Positions 1 through 8,967 of a stretch of 42,500 nt of DNA are shown piece by piece. The notes below the pieces were generated by a model. The model ran no database searches, was not told the origin of the DNA, and saw only the letters and a list, made by a program, of their open reading frames with translations. How positions within the stretch are numbered: the stretch's first letter is position 1; every line of letters begins with the position of its first letter. The position numbers were made by a program, and so were the translations under genes. Source of the DNA: a virus; IMG/VR virus record IMGVR_UViG_3300047326_000044, positions 1-42,500 of that record, one strand, 5' to 3'.

Positions 1-115
1 ATCCGTCGCACCATGCCATTTCGGCATCTTTGATCGCCACGCGCGATGGCTCCGTGTTAAGACCGGAAAACCCCTCAAATGCAATGACTTGAAATGCCTC
101 GGAACGATCAGACAT
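1..115 (-). CDS. Phage structural protein, N-terminal part only
   Basis: The reading frame starts at the ATG at 115 and runs off the left edge, so only about 38 residues are visible. The N-terminus contains an F-x-G-(F/L)-x-GLN pattern (FEGFSGLN) followed by an alanine/aspartate stretch. From memory this resembles the start of a virion structural protein found beside tail fibres in alphaproteobacterial prophages. It overlaps the end of the 56-residue gene upstream and is the last visible gene of the minus-strand structural operon. Function is inferred from position and a short motif only. Confidence 0.5.
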   Translation of the reverse strand, partial: MSDRSEAFQVIAFEGFSGLNTEPSRVAIKDAEMAWCDG

Positions 116-278
116 CATTGATTGCTTTTGAAAAAGGTTTTGCAGGCGCGCATTCGACGGCGCCCCGCGCAATGTCTGCTATCGCTCCAGTTACCGCAAG
201 AAACGCAGGCACCTCGGAACCCACAAGCGACACGCGTTGCAAAAACTTGAGAGCGAGATCAGCGGTCTTTTGATCCAT
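108..278 (-). CDS. Small hypothetical phage protein (56 aa)
   Basis: An ATG at 278 follows the TAG of the large tail-fibre gene without a gap, and the TGA lies inside the start of the next structural gene, so it sits tightly in the operon. The product begins MDQKTADLALKFLQRVSL and is mostly helical by composition, with a hydrophobic middle (PAFLAVTGAIADIA). No family recognised. It may be a small tail-associated or chaperone-like protein, but only the operon position supports that. Confidence 0.5.
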   Translation of the reverse strand: MDQKTADLALKFLQRVSLVGSEVPAFLAVTGAIADIARGAVECAPAKPFSKAINDV

Positions 279-1847
279 CTACGTTCCTATGAGACCATGA
301 GTGGTGAGGTCTTCAATCAGGGCAGCAAGAGCTTGTGCGAGCTGCGAGGTCGTTGCCGTCCCAGTTGCGAACGTCGCCCGAGAAACCGTCCCGGTAGGAG
401 ACGTCCAACCGTGAATGCGATCCGTGACGACTTGATTGCCGCCAAGGAGCAGCTGTGTCGCGTTCAGCGTGGTGACACCGTTGAGGGTTAGCGAAGTGTT
501 GCTCATACCGCCGCCGCCGCTACCACCTTGAATTAGGTTTCCGGTAACAGTCCAAGCACTCAAGTCAATTCCCGTTGTGAGCGTGACCCCGGTTCCTTCG
601 ACTTGTATCAACGTGCCGTTATTGATGATCGGGGTTGCGCCACTCATGGCGTTGAATTGCAGTCCTACTCCGAATCCCGCAGCGCCAGGCTCTGCCGTCA
701 CCACGATGGCAGCATCAACTGAAGATCCATGCACGCCATCCGTCGACACAGATACGACCTGTATTCCTGTTTTGTACTTGACGCTTGATCCTGTCGCACA
801 GCTCACGTCAAATTCCGCAGCAGTCACGTTGAGCGCATAAGTCGTGGTTGCGCCTACTTCGGCTACCGCATTCAGTCCAAAGAACGCGCCTTGCGGTGTG
901 CCAGACGACCCACCGTCGGCGGCCGATGCAACCGTTTCAGCGAGAACGCCGACATAATTGCGGTTGCTATTGCTGGACGAAGTTGCAGAGTTGAAAAACA
1001 GCTGGCCAGCGATGGCTTGTCTGCCACCTTGCGCTGCGGAGCCGCCATAGTTGTGGCCAACCGCCAAACCATCGACAAAGTTGCCGCCCGCGTTGATATT
1101 GTCGCTGGTTATATTGAATAAGTGGAACCAACCCCCATCACCCGAAGTGCTCGTTCCGGTCCCTGAAACCGTGCTGGTAAGCGCTGTACTGCCGCTTTGA
1201 GCAAGAATTGCCCCCGGCGCTAAAGTCTGTAAACCCGCAAACGTGTTGGCGGCAGAGAGCGACGCGCCGCCAAGCGCAAACAGCGCGGCCGCCAAAGTGC
1301 TTTCACCGAGAACCGGCTGAACAGCGCTTGAGACGCTAAAACCACCATCTGCAATAAGCTTGCCGCCTGTCCCATTAAACGTAGCAACATGCCCGGATAC
1401 AGCGGAAGAAGGACCCTGAACAATGTTTGTTGACAAGACGCCGCCGTCTGCAAGGAGCGCGCCTGTTGTGCCGTTAAAAACGGCAATATCGCCGGCTGTG
1501 GCTGAAATCGGACCGACCACATTCCCATCACCCGAGCCCGGAAACGCGTATACAGATCCGTTGATGTTGAAATACACTGACGCTTCGGGCGCGCCTTCTC
1601 CGAAACTATTGGCATAGAACGTAACTGTGCCAGTCGAAGAAACGCCAAAACCGACCTGCGTGTAGGTTTCCGGCGACACCCCGCTGTTGGCCGCAAACGC
1701 GATGCCGCCGTTTTTGACGACTCCGTATTCCGTCGCAAGACCTGCAATCGCTGGACCACCATCCTGCGCCACGCCATCAGTCGTCCAGATGAGCGCGTGA
1801 CCAGGCGTAATGGTGCCGGTTTGGACAATCTGTCCGGTGCCGCTCAT
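279..1847 (-). CDS. Tail fibre or tail spike protein (522 aa)
   Basis: A long, Gly/Ser/Thr/Ala-rich, beta-type protein with few charged residues, as expected for a phage fibre. Short modules of the form GHxxxFxxxGxxxxDGG recur at about residues 17, 120 and 155 (TPGHALIW, GDIAVFNG, GHVATFNG, each followed by a DGG/ADGG turn), matching the start of the neighbouring fibre. The C-terminus (about residues 470-522) has fewer glycines and a helical end, which may be the trimerisation or receptor-binding tip. Four bases separate it from the fibre gene upstream. Role: host recognition, inferred from composition, repeats and location. Confidence 0.72.
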   Translation of the reverse strand: MSGTGQIVQTGTITPGHALIWTTDGVAQDGGPAIAGLATEYGVVKNGGIAFAANSGVSPETYTQVGFGVSSTGTVTFYANSFGEGAPEASVYFNINGSVYAFPGSGDGNVVGPISATAGDIAVFNGTTGALLADGGVLSTNIVQGPSSAVSGHVATFNGTGGKLIADGGFSVSSAVQPVLGESTLAAALFALGGASLSAANTFAGLQTLAPGAILAQSGSTALTSTVSGTGTSTSGDGGWFHLFNITSDNINAGGNFVDGLAVGHNYGGSAAQGGRQAIAGQLFFNSATSSSNSNRNYVGVLAETVASAADGGSSGTPQGAFFGLNAVAEVGATTTYALNVTAAEFDVSCATGSSVKYKTGIQVVSVSTDGVHGSSVDAAIVVTAEPGAAGFGVGLQFNAMSGATPIINNGTLIQVEGTGVTLTTGIDLSAWTVTGNLIQGGSGGGGMSNTSLTLNGVTTLNATQLLLGGNQVVTDRIHGWTSPTGTVSRATFATGTATTSQLAQALAALIEDLTTHGLIGT

Positions 1848-1851
1848 AATA

Positions 1852-3747
1852 TTACCTCACGCGCCGTGCGAAAATATAGCCTTGCCCGGTGTTTGTTCCC
1901 GTGCAAGCAACATAGCCCACCAGATACACCGTCGTTGTTGAACTGACATTATAGCGGACCATAGGTAGGCCCGCAGTGTATATCGTAACCGGGTTGGCTG
2001 TGAACGCATTTTCAAAATAATTGGGAAACGCTGGGCTGCCGGCGGACGTTGTGCTAAATCCAGCAAGAACGAGACCGATCGCGCTTCCCCCCGAGCAAGA
2101 CAGATTTGCAGTGCCAGTGACGTTCCAGTCACCTGCGCTCAAAGTCACGCTTTCCAAATTTGTATTAGTGGAATTTGATAGTGACACAGTTCCACTTGTG
2201 GCGGTAATGACTTCGCCCACACTTCCTGAATTTGCACTGTCGGCTAAGGTCGTGCCAACGATGCCGTTGGTCGTCGATGGCGTGATTGCGCCTGACGCAT
2301 TGATCGTGGTGCCCGCCACGGGTTCGGGCGTCGTGCTGCCGTAGCCCGCAGTGGGCGGCGCCTCAATCGTCGCGACGACATTGGCGGTCGTCGCGAGTTG
2401 CGTGGTGTTGGTGGCGGCGGACGCTGTCGGCGCAGTGGGCGTCCCAGTGAACGCAGGCGATGCCAAAACAGCCAAAGTGCCGCCATCCGGCAGCGTGACG
2501 GTGGCGGTGCCGAGCGCGCCGCTTGGCGGCGTGAGCGTGATCGACCCGCTTGTCGAGCCGTTCAGCTGCACTTCGCCCGTCGAAGTGCCTGAAACGCCGA
2601 GCGTTGCTAGGTTTGTGCCGTTGAACGTGAAGCCAGCCACGCCGCCAAACGAACTGGAGGAATTGTATTGGACGTCCGTGTTGGACCCGCCAGGCGTGCC
2701 GGACGTTGAGATCGTGTTGCACCCAAACCCGGTTCCTGATGTCCAAGACAGCGCATCGTTGGACGCCGAGCAGGACGGCACCGCGAGACCCGAAGGCGTG
2801 GTCGCGGTGACGGAGCCGAGCACGTTGTTCGCCGACAGTGCGGGCAGGGCGCTATAGGGCAGAGCCGTGGCATTGGTCAGGTTGACCGAGGCGGGCGTGT
2901 TTAGCACAGCCCCCGTGGGCACCGTCACCGTGCCCGTGAATGTCGGCGAAGCGATATTAGACTTCAAAGCTTCGGCGGCTTCGGCTCGGCTTGTCTCGGT
3001 GGCAACCGCTCCGGTCGTGAACGCGGTCGTGGCGATTTGCGTGGTGCTTGTGAGCGCCGTCGCTGTGGGCGAGGTAGGAACGCCAGTCAAAGCAGGCGAC
3101 GCCAGCGGGGCATAGGTTGAGGCCGCGGTTGATGACGTGATGAAGTTGCTGGGATTGTTACCGGGGTAAAGAGTGCCGCTGGTGGTCCCCTCAAGCGCGC
3201 TATACAGTTCCCCGACCGTGACGACGCCTGTATTGCCTGCCACGCTCTGCACAGGCGCGCCCGACGACGTTATGAAACCCGAAGGATTGTTACCGGGATA
3301 TAATGTTCCACTCGTTGTCCCGCCTAACACTGACTCTGCTTGCGAAACGGAAATCACACCTGAGAGACCACCTAATGTTTGTACATAGGTTGTAGGAATT
3401 GAATAAGTGTCGCCGTTTATTGAGAATTGCAAAGGAAGGTCGGACGCGCCGCCATAGGCTTCATAGGAAAGCAACGCACCTGCGCCGCTCACATTCGCGC
3501 CCAAGCACAGCTGGTGGTAGCCCGACGACGAGGTGATTGCCGCATCATTTATGCAGAACGGTGTGCCGGTTCCCAGCAATCCCAGATTCGTGACGACTCC
3601 GTTTGTTGCGGTTCCGGCGTCCTGAATGACGCCGGAGCCCGCCCATGTCGCCACATGGCCGCGCGTGACGCCGCCTGACTGAAGCACTTGACCAAAGGCC
3701 AAGCTCGGGATCAGCAGAGAAAATGACGCGATGAGAGCGCTTTTCAT
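1852..3747 (-). CDS. Tail fibre protein with Sec-like signal peptide (631 aa)
   Basis: The ATG at 3747 overlaps the stop of the upstream gene as TGATG; an in-frame GTG at 3750 is less likely. The N-terminus (MKSALIASFSLLIPSLAFGQ) reads as a classical signal peptide with an AxG-type cleavage site, odd for a virion protein. The rest is Gly/Ser/Thr-rich beta repeat: two near-identical modules GTTSGTLYPGNNPS(G/N)FITSS near residues 140 and 190, and spaced collar repeats of the type (A/L)ASPxFTGTxTxPT. It shares the GHVATW...DAGT module with the next fibre. Probably receptor-binding or fibre-shaft protein. Confidence 0.74.
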   Translation of the reverse strand: MKSALIASFSLLIPSLAFGQVLQSGGVTRGHVATWAGSGVIQDAGTATNGVVTNLGLLGTGTPFCINDAAITSSSGYHQLCLGANVSGAGALLSYEAYGGASDLPLQFSINGDTYSIPTTYVQTLGGLSGVISVSQAESVLGGTTSGTLYPGNNPSGFITSSGAPVQSVAGNTGVVTVGELYSALEGTTSGTLYPGNNPSNFITSSTAASTYAPLASPALTGVPTSPTATALTSTTQIATTAFTTGAVATETSRAEAAEALKSNIASPTFTGTVTVPTGAVLNTPASVNLTNATALPYSALPALSANNVLGSVTATTPSGLAVPSCSASNDALSWTSGTGFGCNTISTSGTPGGSNTDVQYNSSSSFGGVAGFTFNGTNLATLGVSGTSTGEVQLNGSTSGSITLTPPSGALGTATVTLPDGGTLAVLASPAFTGTPTAPTASAATNTTQLATTANVVATIEAPPTAGYGSTTPEPVAGTTINASGAITPSTTNGIVGTTLADSANSGSVGEVITATSGTVSLSNSTNTNLESVTLSAGDWNVTGTANLSCSGGSAIGLVLAGFSTTSAGSPAFPNYFENAFTANPVTIYTAGLPMVRYNVSSTTTVYLVGYVACTGTNTGQGYIFARRVR

Positions 3748-4682
3748 CACCAGCGGCCGTACGGGTTGCTCAGGCGCCCCGGTCGCGTGGCGCGCTGACG
3801 CACCTGCAACCGCTTCTCAAACTCTGCCTCGAACGTGCGCGCCGAGTTCCAGTTCTGGAGTTCGATCATCGCGAGATAAGCGGCATAGAACGGAACAGCA
3901 TCCGTCCAAGGATCGGGCAACGGCTCGTAATCCTGATCCGTCGTGAGGTCGGACGGCAGGCACTGACAATCCCATTCGAGCTGATACTGCTGGCTTGGCG
4001 GCGGATACAAATACAGGCTACCGCTTGTGCCCTGACCAAACTGCGAGCAGAACGTCGGGACGTATTGGTATTGCGATGCCACATATTGCCGGATCATCGC
4101 TTGGTAGACAGAGAACGAATACTGCGGCAAAGAGTATCGATAGTTGGAATAGATAATCGACACACCGCGAACCAAGTAGATCGACTCGACGCCGGGAAAC
4201 GGCGAAAGATCAATCCCGCTGAACGGATAGACCTCTTGCCCTTCGTTCAGCGTGTTGTTGATCGTCGTGATCGCATAGGCTGCGGCACCGGAGCCCGTAT
4301 CGTCGGCATCCGTAATGGTGACGATCGGTTGGAAGTAACCCGCACCCCCGAAACTCACATTGATGGACGTGATCACGCCGCTGATTTGCTCCGCGATTGC
4401 CGTAGCCTGTTTGCCGTTCGGATAGGGCCGGTAGCCGCTCGGGCTGTCAGGGTCCGAGATCGTGACGACGGGCGATCCGTAATCGGTGCCGCCAGAGCTA
4501 ATGACGATCTGCGTCACCGCGCCCGAGATCGGCGGCAGCACGCGGATCGCAGCGGCACGCATCGCCGTTTCACGCCGCGCCTGATTGATGTAGTCGATCA
4601 GGTCATTCGGGTCCACAAGCTCCTGCCTGGAGTCTCGAATGAATCTCTGCGTCTGTTTGAGATAGGTGAAGAGCGACGCCAT
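3747..4682 (-). CDS. Connector/adaptor-like virion protein, paralogue 3 (311 aa)
   Basis: Third of three tandem related genes. N-terminus MASLFTYLKQTQRFIRDSRQ is followed by the shared DPNDLIDYINQARRE core; shared later elements are VYPFSGIDL, the QFGQGTSGSLYLYPPPSQ region, DCQCLP and YEPLPDPWTDAVPFYAAYLAM. It differs by an insertion of about 80 residues (about 45-125) holding two G-G-x-(D/G)Y-x-x-P-(V/I)-V-x-I units, like those in the beta-rich protein at 6144-7268. The start overlaps the previous stop as TGATG. The position after the capsid gene suggests a head-tail adaptor or tail tubular component; the family name is uncertain. Confidence 0.65.
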   Translation of the reverse strand: MASLFTYLKQTQRFIRDSRQELVDPNDLIDYINQARRETAMRAAAIRVLPPISGAVTQIVISSGGTDYGSPVVTISDPDSPSGYRPYPNGKQATAIAEQISGVITSINVSFGGAGYFQPIVTITDADDTGSGAAAYAITTINNTLNEGQEVYPFSGIDLSPFPGVESIYLVRGVSIIYSNYRYSLPQYSFSVYQAMIRQYVASQYQYVPTFCSQFGQGTSGSLYLYPPPSQQYQLEWDCQCLPSDLTTDQDYEPLPDPWTDAVPFYAAYLAMIELQNWNSARTFEAEFEKRLQVRQRATRPGRLSNPYGRW

Positions 4683-5404
4683 CAGCGGGGTCCGCCGCGT
4701 TGGGCTTCGCCGAGCTGATTGGCGCGAACCGGAGACGGCACTTGGCTGTAGATCGTCGGCATGACGGAAGGCGTTGCGGCCACACGCGCACGCTGAACGT
4801 ATTCCTTGTATTTGGCGAACATGCGCTCTGAGTTTTGCGTGTTCTCGCCAGTCTCCATCGACATCATAGCGAGATAGGTGGCGTAGTAGGGCACCGCGTA
4901 TGTCCAGAGCAGCGGTATCGCCTCCACGGTTGTGTCCGTCGTCAGCGAGACCGGATAACAGACGCAATCCAGCGGCACCGTGTAAGCCTGATCGGGATAT
5001 GGCGACACATACAGCGAGCCGTTCACGCCTTGCGCAAACTGCGCCCAGACGTTCGGAGGTCCAGTTGTCGGGACAGGGTTGTTGAGCTCGTAGAGCGCAA
5101 ACCACTCAAACGGTCGCGGGTGGAACCAGCGCTGACCTGATGCCACCTGATACCAGGCTTGGCGCACGTTCAGTACGCCCTGGATGCCGGCCGCCGTGCC
5201 GCCCGTCAGGACGATACTGCTGAACGGATAGACATTCGTCCCCGCCGACAACGTCAGCGTGCCGATGTATCGAATGCACTCGGCCTCGCCCGCGATCTGG
5301 TTGCGCGCTTCATTGATGTACTCAAAAATATCGGACGGGTTGATGATTTGAGACCGCGTGTCTCGGATCAGCTTCTGCACGCGCCGCGAGTAGTCGAAGA
5401 GCAT
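4682..5404 (-). CDS. Connector/adaptor-like virion protein, paralogue 2 (240 aa)
   Basis: Clear paralogue of both neighbours: it shares NPSDIFEYINEARNQIAGE near the N-terminus, VYPFSSIVL, a GVLNVRQAW segment, WAQFAQGVNGSLYVSPYP, LDCVCYP and the terminal YVQRARVAATPSVMPTIY. It lacks the inserted glycine-rich units of paralogue 3. The start codon overlaps the upstream stop as TAATG, and its stop overlaps the next start as TGATG, so translation is probably coupled across all three. Likely a structural or assembly protein at the head-tail junction; not matched to a named family. Confidence 0.66.
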   Translation of the reverse strand: MLFDYSRRVQKLIRDTRSQIINPSDIFEYINEARNQIAGEAECIRYIGTLTLSAGTNVYPFSSIVLTGGTAAGIQGVLNVRQAWYQVASGQRWFHPRPFEWFALYELNNPVPTTGPPNVWAQFAQGVNGSLYVSPYPDQAYTVPLDCVCYPVSLTTDTTVEAIPLLWTYAVPYYATYLAMMSMETGENTQNSERMFAKYKEYVQRARVAATPSVMPTIYSQVPSPVRANQLGEAQRGGPR

Positions 5405-6126
5405 TACTGCGCCCTCCGTTGCTGCGGCTGCATGTTAAGGCCGCCTGGCACAGGTACTTGCTCGTAGACCCACGGCAGCACGTCCGGCGTTGCGGCGCTT
5501 CGCGCGCGTTTGACGAACAGATCATAGCGCTGGAGCATCTTGTCGGCTTCCGCCGTTCGCGCGCCCGTCTGCGCTGAGAGCAAAGCCAGATACGCCGCGA
5601 AGTAGGGCACTGCATCCGTGAACTGATACGGGATGGCCTCGGGGGAACTGTCGCTCGTCAGCGGCAAGGGATTGCACACGCAGTCCAGCATTAGCGTCCC
5701 GGTGGATGACGGGACGGGCGATAGATAGATTGATCCGTTCACGCCCTGCGCAAACTGCGCCCACTTCGCGGGTGATCCGGAACTTGGCGATGTGCTGTTG
5801 AGCTCGTAGACAGAAAACTGCTCAAACGGCTCAGGTTGAAGCCAAACGGTGCCCGAGCCGGACTCAAGCCAGATCGTGCGGACATTCAGCACATCATTGA
5901 TCCCGTTCGCGCTGGCGGACGGGATGACGATCGCTGAAAAGGCATAAACCTGTTGCGCGGCGGAGAGAGCGACCGTGCATATATACCGGCAGCACTGCGT
6001 CTCGCCGGCGAGCTGCCCGCGCGCGGTGTTGATGTAAGTCGTGAGGCTCGCGGTGGAATAGAGCGGGCTAGGCGCAGCCGGGTTCTGGAGCAGGTTCTGC
6101 GTTGCGGCGAGATATGCGGCGAGCAT
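5404..6126 (-). CDS. Connector/adaptor-like virion protein, paralogue 1 (240 aa)
   Basis: First of the triplicated genes. It carries the same ordered blocks as paralogue 2: SLTTYINTARGQLAGETQCC, VYAFSAIVIP, NDVLNVRTIWLE, KWAQFAQGVNGSIYLSPVPS, LDCVCNPLP, YQFTDAVPYFAAYLALLSAQ and RARSAATPDVLPWVYEQVP. Length equals paralogue 2. It begins 18 bases after the beta-rich structural gene. The conserved AQFAQGVNGS(I/L)Y segment and the paired-cysteine (C-x-C) strand should define the family. A head-completion or tail-attachment role is an inference from gene order. Confidence 0.66.
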   Translation of the reverse strand: MLAAYLAATQNLLQNPAAPSPLYSTASLTTYINTARGQLAGETQCCRYICTVALSAAQQVYAFSAIVIPSASANGINDVLNVRTIWLESGSGTVWLQPEPFEQFSVYELNSTSPSSGSPAKWAQFAQGVNGSIYLSPVPSSTGTLMLDCVCNPLPLTSDSSPEAIPYQFTDAVPYFAAYLALLSAQTGARTAEADKMLQRYDLFVKRARSAATPDVLPWVYEQVPVPGGLNMQPQQRRAQ

Positions 6127-6143
6127 CCATCATCCCCGTCGCC

Positions 6144-7268
6144 TCACAGCGGTTGCAGCGTGACCGTATCGACCAGGGAGCCCATGGTGAGCGCGACCGA
6201 GGCCAACGTCGTTGGCACCGTGCCGCCCGGAATGATGACCGGCGTCGGAGTGTTGGCGAACAGCCCGCCGTCGATCACGACGGGTGCCGAAATCGCGCCC
6301 GCGCTGCTCGTGGTCACGGCGATGTTCGCATCGCGCGGCTTGAACCCCGTCAGCTCGATCGACGGATTGCCGATCGCCGAGGTGATCGTCGGCTGGCCTC
6401 CGGCGGTCGTCACCTTGGCAGGCACGGCGACCACGCCCCATCCCCCACCGCCGGCCACAACGGACGCCGACGTGACCGTCTGGAGCACCACCGGGTTGAT
6501 CGTGGCGCCCGTGCCGGACCCGCCCGCGGCGGTCAGCGTGAGCGCCGAGATCGTCGCGAGCGGCGCCCCGTTATACGTGCAGAGAGCGCCGGTAATCGCA
6601 CCCGACTCCGCAGCGTTGAGGATCAGCGTGACGCTCGCCGTGGTGACGCTGCCGGCGTTCGGATCGACCGGGTTGGGCAGGATGACCGCCGTCGGCGCGG
6701 ACAGATAGCCCGCACCAACATTGGACAGCGTGACGCCCGTAACGCTGGTGCCCGTCAGCGTCGCATAAGCGACTGCCTGAACGCCGGGATTGGGCGGCGC
6801 CGGGATGTAGACGAGAGGCGCGACCGAATAGCCCGAGCCCGCAACCGAGATCGTCGAGACCGACAGAGAGCCGCCGACGATGGCGGTCCAAAGCGAGCCG
6901 CCCACGTTCGCGGTGATGGTCGCGGTCGAAGCCGCAAAGGCCGACCCACCGTTGTTGACGATCGCCCCGATCGGGCAGCCCGTCAGGTTCGCCACGCGCC
7001 GCGTGAAACCGTCGCTCACGACTTGCAGCGGCTGCGATCGAGCGCTCGAAAAAGACCGCCAGACGCCCGTGACCGGGTCCAGATACTGCAAAACGGAATA
7101 GGCGCCGAGATCGACCCACCAGCGCCCCGCCGGGATCGTCTGCACGTCGCCGCCCGACAACGCGATGTAGTTGGTCGACGCCTCATAGGGCGCAGCCGAC
7201 AAATACGCGGGATACAGGTTTTGTGGCGGGGGCAACCCCACGCCGGGTCCAGAAATCAGGATCGTCAT
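6144..7268 (-). CDS. Beta-rich virion protein with GxGY...P repeats (374 aa)
   Basis: It begins MTILISGPGVGLPPPQNLYP and continues with a compact N-terminal part (to about residue 110) containing WWVDLGAYSVLQYLDPVTG. After that come repeated units AGSGYSVAPLVYIP and VGAGYLSAPTAVILP with spacers of small residues, a pattern common in phage decoration or tail proteins. The same unit is inserted in the connector paralogue at 3747-4682. Genes of this type often follow the capsid gene in alphaproteobacterial prophages, as here. Probably a capsid-associated or neck protein; the biochemical role is unknown. Confidence 0.6.
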   Translation of the reverse strand: MTILISGPGVGLPPPQNLYPAYLSAAPYEASTNYIALSGGDVQTIPAGRWWVDLGAYSVLQYLDPVTGVWRSFSSARSQPLQVVSDGFTRRVANLTGCPIGAIVNNGGSAFAASTATITANVGGSLWTAIVGGSLSVSTISVAGSGYSVAPLVYIPAPPNPGVQAVAYATLTGTSVTGVTLSNVGAGYLSAPTAVILPNPVDPNAGSVTTASVTLILNAAESGAITGALCTYNGAPLATISALTLTAAGGSGTGATINPVVLQTVTSASVVAGGGGWGVVAVPAKVTTAGGQPTITSAIGNPSIELTGFKPRDANIAVTTSSAGAISAPVVIDGGLFANTPTPVIIPGGTVPTTLASVALTMGSLVDTVTLQPL

Positions 7269-7295
7269 TGCTTTATCACCTTGTCCGTTACGATC

Positions 7296-8348
7296 CTAGT
7301 ACGAATTACCAGAGAACCCGTAGACCCACGCTCCAGACGACGACTTTGCAGAGACGAAGTCGTAGCCTAGAACAACGATGCCTTGCTGTCCGATCTGCCC
7401 GAGCGGTACCAAGCTGTAGAAGCCAGAAAAGTCCAACATTGCATCTTCGGAACAATACATGTTGCTGTACTTGACGTTCACAGCAAACAGGTTCCCGACC
7501 GGGCAGAAGTGATCCGCGAAGATCGGAACGCCGGCCACGTTGAGGTTCGGGAAGCTTGATCGGATCGGCGTGTCGGCGGTGTAAGCACGGCCCGGCAGCG
7601 TGTACGCCTGCTCAATCCCGATGAACGAATTGTTCAGCGTTGCGTGATCGGCCGGGTTCATCACGACGAATGTCGGAGCCTCGCCGCCGGCCGTGTCGGT
7701 GATCTTCGTCAGCAGCGCCGACATCGCGGAGCGAGACCAGCCGAGCGTCGCCGTGGAATAGGTCGTGTTCCATGTCGTGCCGGTGCCGGCGTTGATGTAC
7801 TGGCCCTGGAATGCAGAGTTGCCCGCAGTGTTGCGGTTGATGCCGCCATAGGTCGGGCAGTTCGTGCCGTTGTCGAAGGCGTTGATGAAGCTGTCCGGAT
7901 ACAGCGGGCTCGCCGTGTTGTTCGTGTACAGCAGCTTCGCGATGTTCTGGCGCGTCACGGCATAGGCATCGTTCATGCGCGCTTTGAGCAGCGACACTTC
8001 GCGATCCGTGGCCTGAATGATCGTTTCGCCAAACGGCAGCGGGATCGGGACGACCCAGTAAGCCAAGTTCCACTGGCCGTTCTGGATGCCAGGCGTAATC
8101 ACGGGGCTGTTGAACCCGCCGCCATACCCGGTAAACTGCCCTTGCACCATGCTTGAGCCTTGTAACGGTATCGTAACTTGATTTAGGCCGCCCGCGGCTT
8201 TTTGTTGATTCCCCCAAAGGTAGAACAACGATGGTGAAGCGTAATAAATTTGTACGAACAATTTTCTGACGAACGCGCGCCTAGTGACCGCAGTCAGTTC
8301 GTTATAGATTGACCCTGACGGGGCGACACCTATGCCTGGGAGCGGGAT
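7296..8348 (-). CDS. Major capsid protein, without a standard start codon
   Basis: The frame encodes a typical phage major capsid protein. The conserved N-terminus (PGIGVAPSGSIYNELTAVTR) lies before the first usual start codon (TTG at 8261), so it must begin further upstream. In the open frame the only plausible codon after the AAGGAG box (8357-8362) is ATC at 8348, giving about 350 residues; ATC would be very rare or reflects a lost ATG. Later landmarks are TYGGINRNTAG, PTFVVMNPADHATL and AGVPIFADHFCPVGN. It follows the scaffold gene by 20 bases, the usual order. Confidence 0.8.
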   Translation of the reverse strand: MPLPGIGVAPSGSIYNELTAVTRRAFVRKLFVQIYYASPSLFYLWGNQQKAAGGLNQVTIPLQGSSMVQGQFTGYGGGFNSPVITPGIQNGQWNLAYWVVPIPLPFGETIIQATDREVSLLKARMNDAYAVTRQNIAKLLYTNNTASPLYPDSFINAFDNGTNCPTYGGINRNTAGNSAFQGQYINAGTGTTWNTTYSTATLGWSRSAMSALLTKITDTAGGEAPTFVVMNPADHATLNNSFIGIEQAYTLPGRAYTADTPIRSSFPNLNVAGVPIFADHFCPVGNLFAVNVKYSNMYCSEDAMLDFSGFYSLVPLGQIGQQGIVVLGYDFVSAKSSSGAWVYGFSGNSY

Positions 8349-8367
8349 GACACGAACTCCTTAGTCG

Positions 8368-8964
8368 CTAGCGCCGCGCGCCGGGTTGAGGTTGCCGAAT
8401 CTCTTTGAGCGTGGCGCGAATTTCGTTGTTCAGCGCCGCCTCATCATCGCCCCGGCTGTCGAGCATGGCTTTCATGAAGCCATCATCGCCGCCCGTGCCT
8501 TCGAGGAACTGCCATGACCCGGCGCCGCTCGGCTGCACGGGGTCGGCGGGAGGGTGAAACTTTTCCCAGTGCGCGGCTGCGACTTCGAGGTCGAAAATCC
8601 CGCGCTCCTGGGCATGCGCCTCGATCTGCGCAATGCCTTCGTCCTGCCAGCCGGCGGCGCGCAACGCCTGCCGCTGTTGGTTCCAGCCCTGCTCGAACTT
8701 GGCGATCTGCGCGGCTTGAGCGGCGGCGGCCTTCTCGGCTTCGCGCTCAGCACGGAGATCCGCAAGGGTCTTTTCAATACGCGACAAGCCCTCGTTGAGC
8801 GGCGCGGCGGCGTCCAACTCGGGAATGATCGCGTTCGGATCGGCGAGCTTGCGCGCTTGCAGCAGTAGCTTGCGGGCCTCTGGCTTGGACATGATGCCGT
8901 TGACGGCATCGACGACCTGCCGGTGGCTTAGCAGCTCCGCCTCGTCGATCTGAGCAAGAGCCAT
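8368..8964 (-). CDS. Scaffold or capsid-assembly-like protein (198 aa)
   Basis: Highly helical and charged: the N-terminal third includes VVDAVNGIMSKPEARKLLLQ, then a long Glu/Ala/Lys coiled-coil stretch (about residues 60-100), then DGFMKAMLDSRGDDEAAL near the C-terminus. It lies directly upstream of the major capsid gene and is transcribed in the same direction, as scaffolds usually are. An SD-like AAGGAG lies just after its stop and serves the capsid gene. The function is inferred from gene order, helical content and length; it could also be an internal virion protein. Confidence 0.62.
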   Translation of the reverse strand: MALAQIDEAELLSHRQVVDAVNGIMSKPEARKLLLQARKLADPNAIIPELDAAAPLNEGLSRIEKTLADLRAEREAEKAAAAQAAQIAKFEQGWNQQRQALRAAGWQDEGIAQIEAHAQERGIFDLEVAAAHWEKFHPPADPVQPSGAGSWQFLEGTGGDDGFMKAMLDSRGDDEAALNNEIRATLKEIRQPQPGARR

Positions 8965-8967
8965 GGG

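Noticed and set aside
6102-7370. A 422-residue plus-strand arginine-rich frame
   Set aside because: It is antisense to the GxGY repeat protein, with composition typical of GC-rich shadows and no motif.
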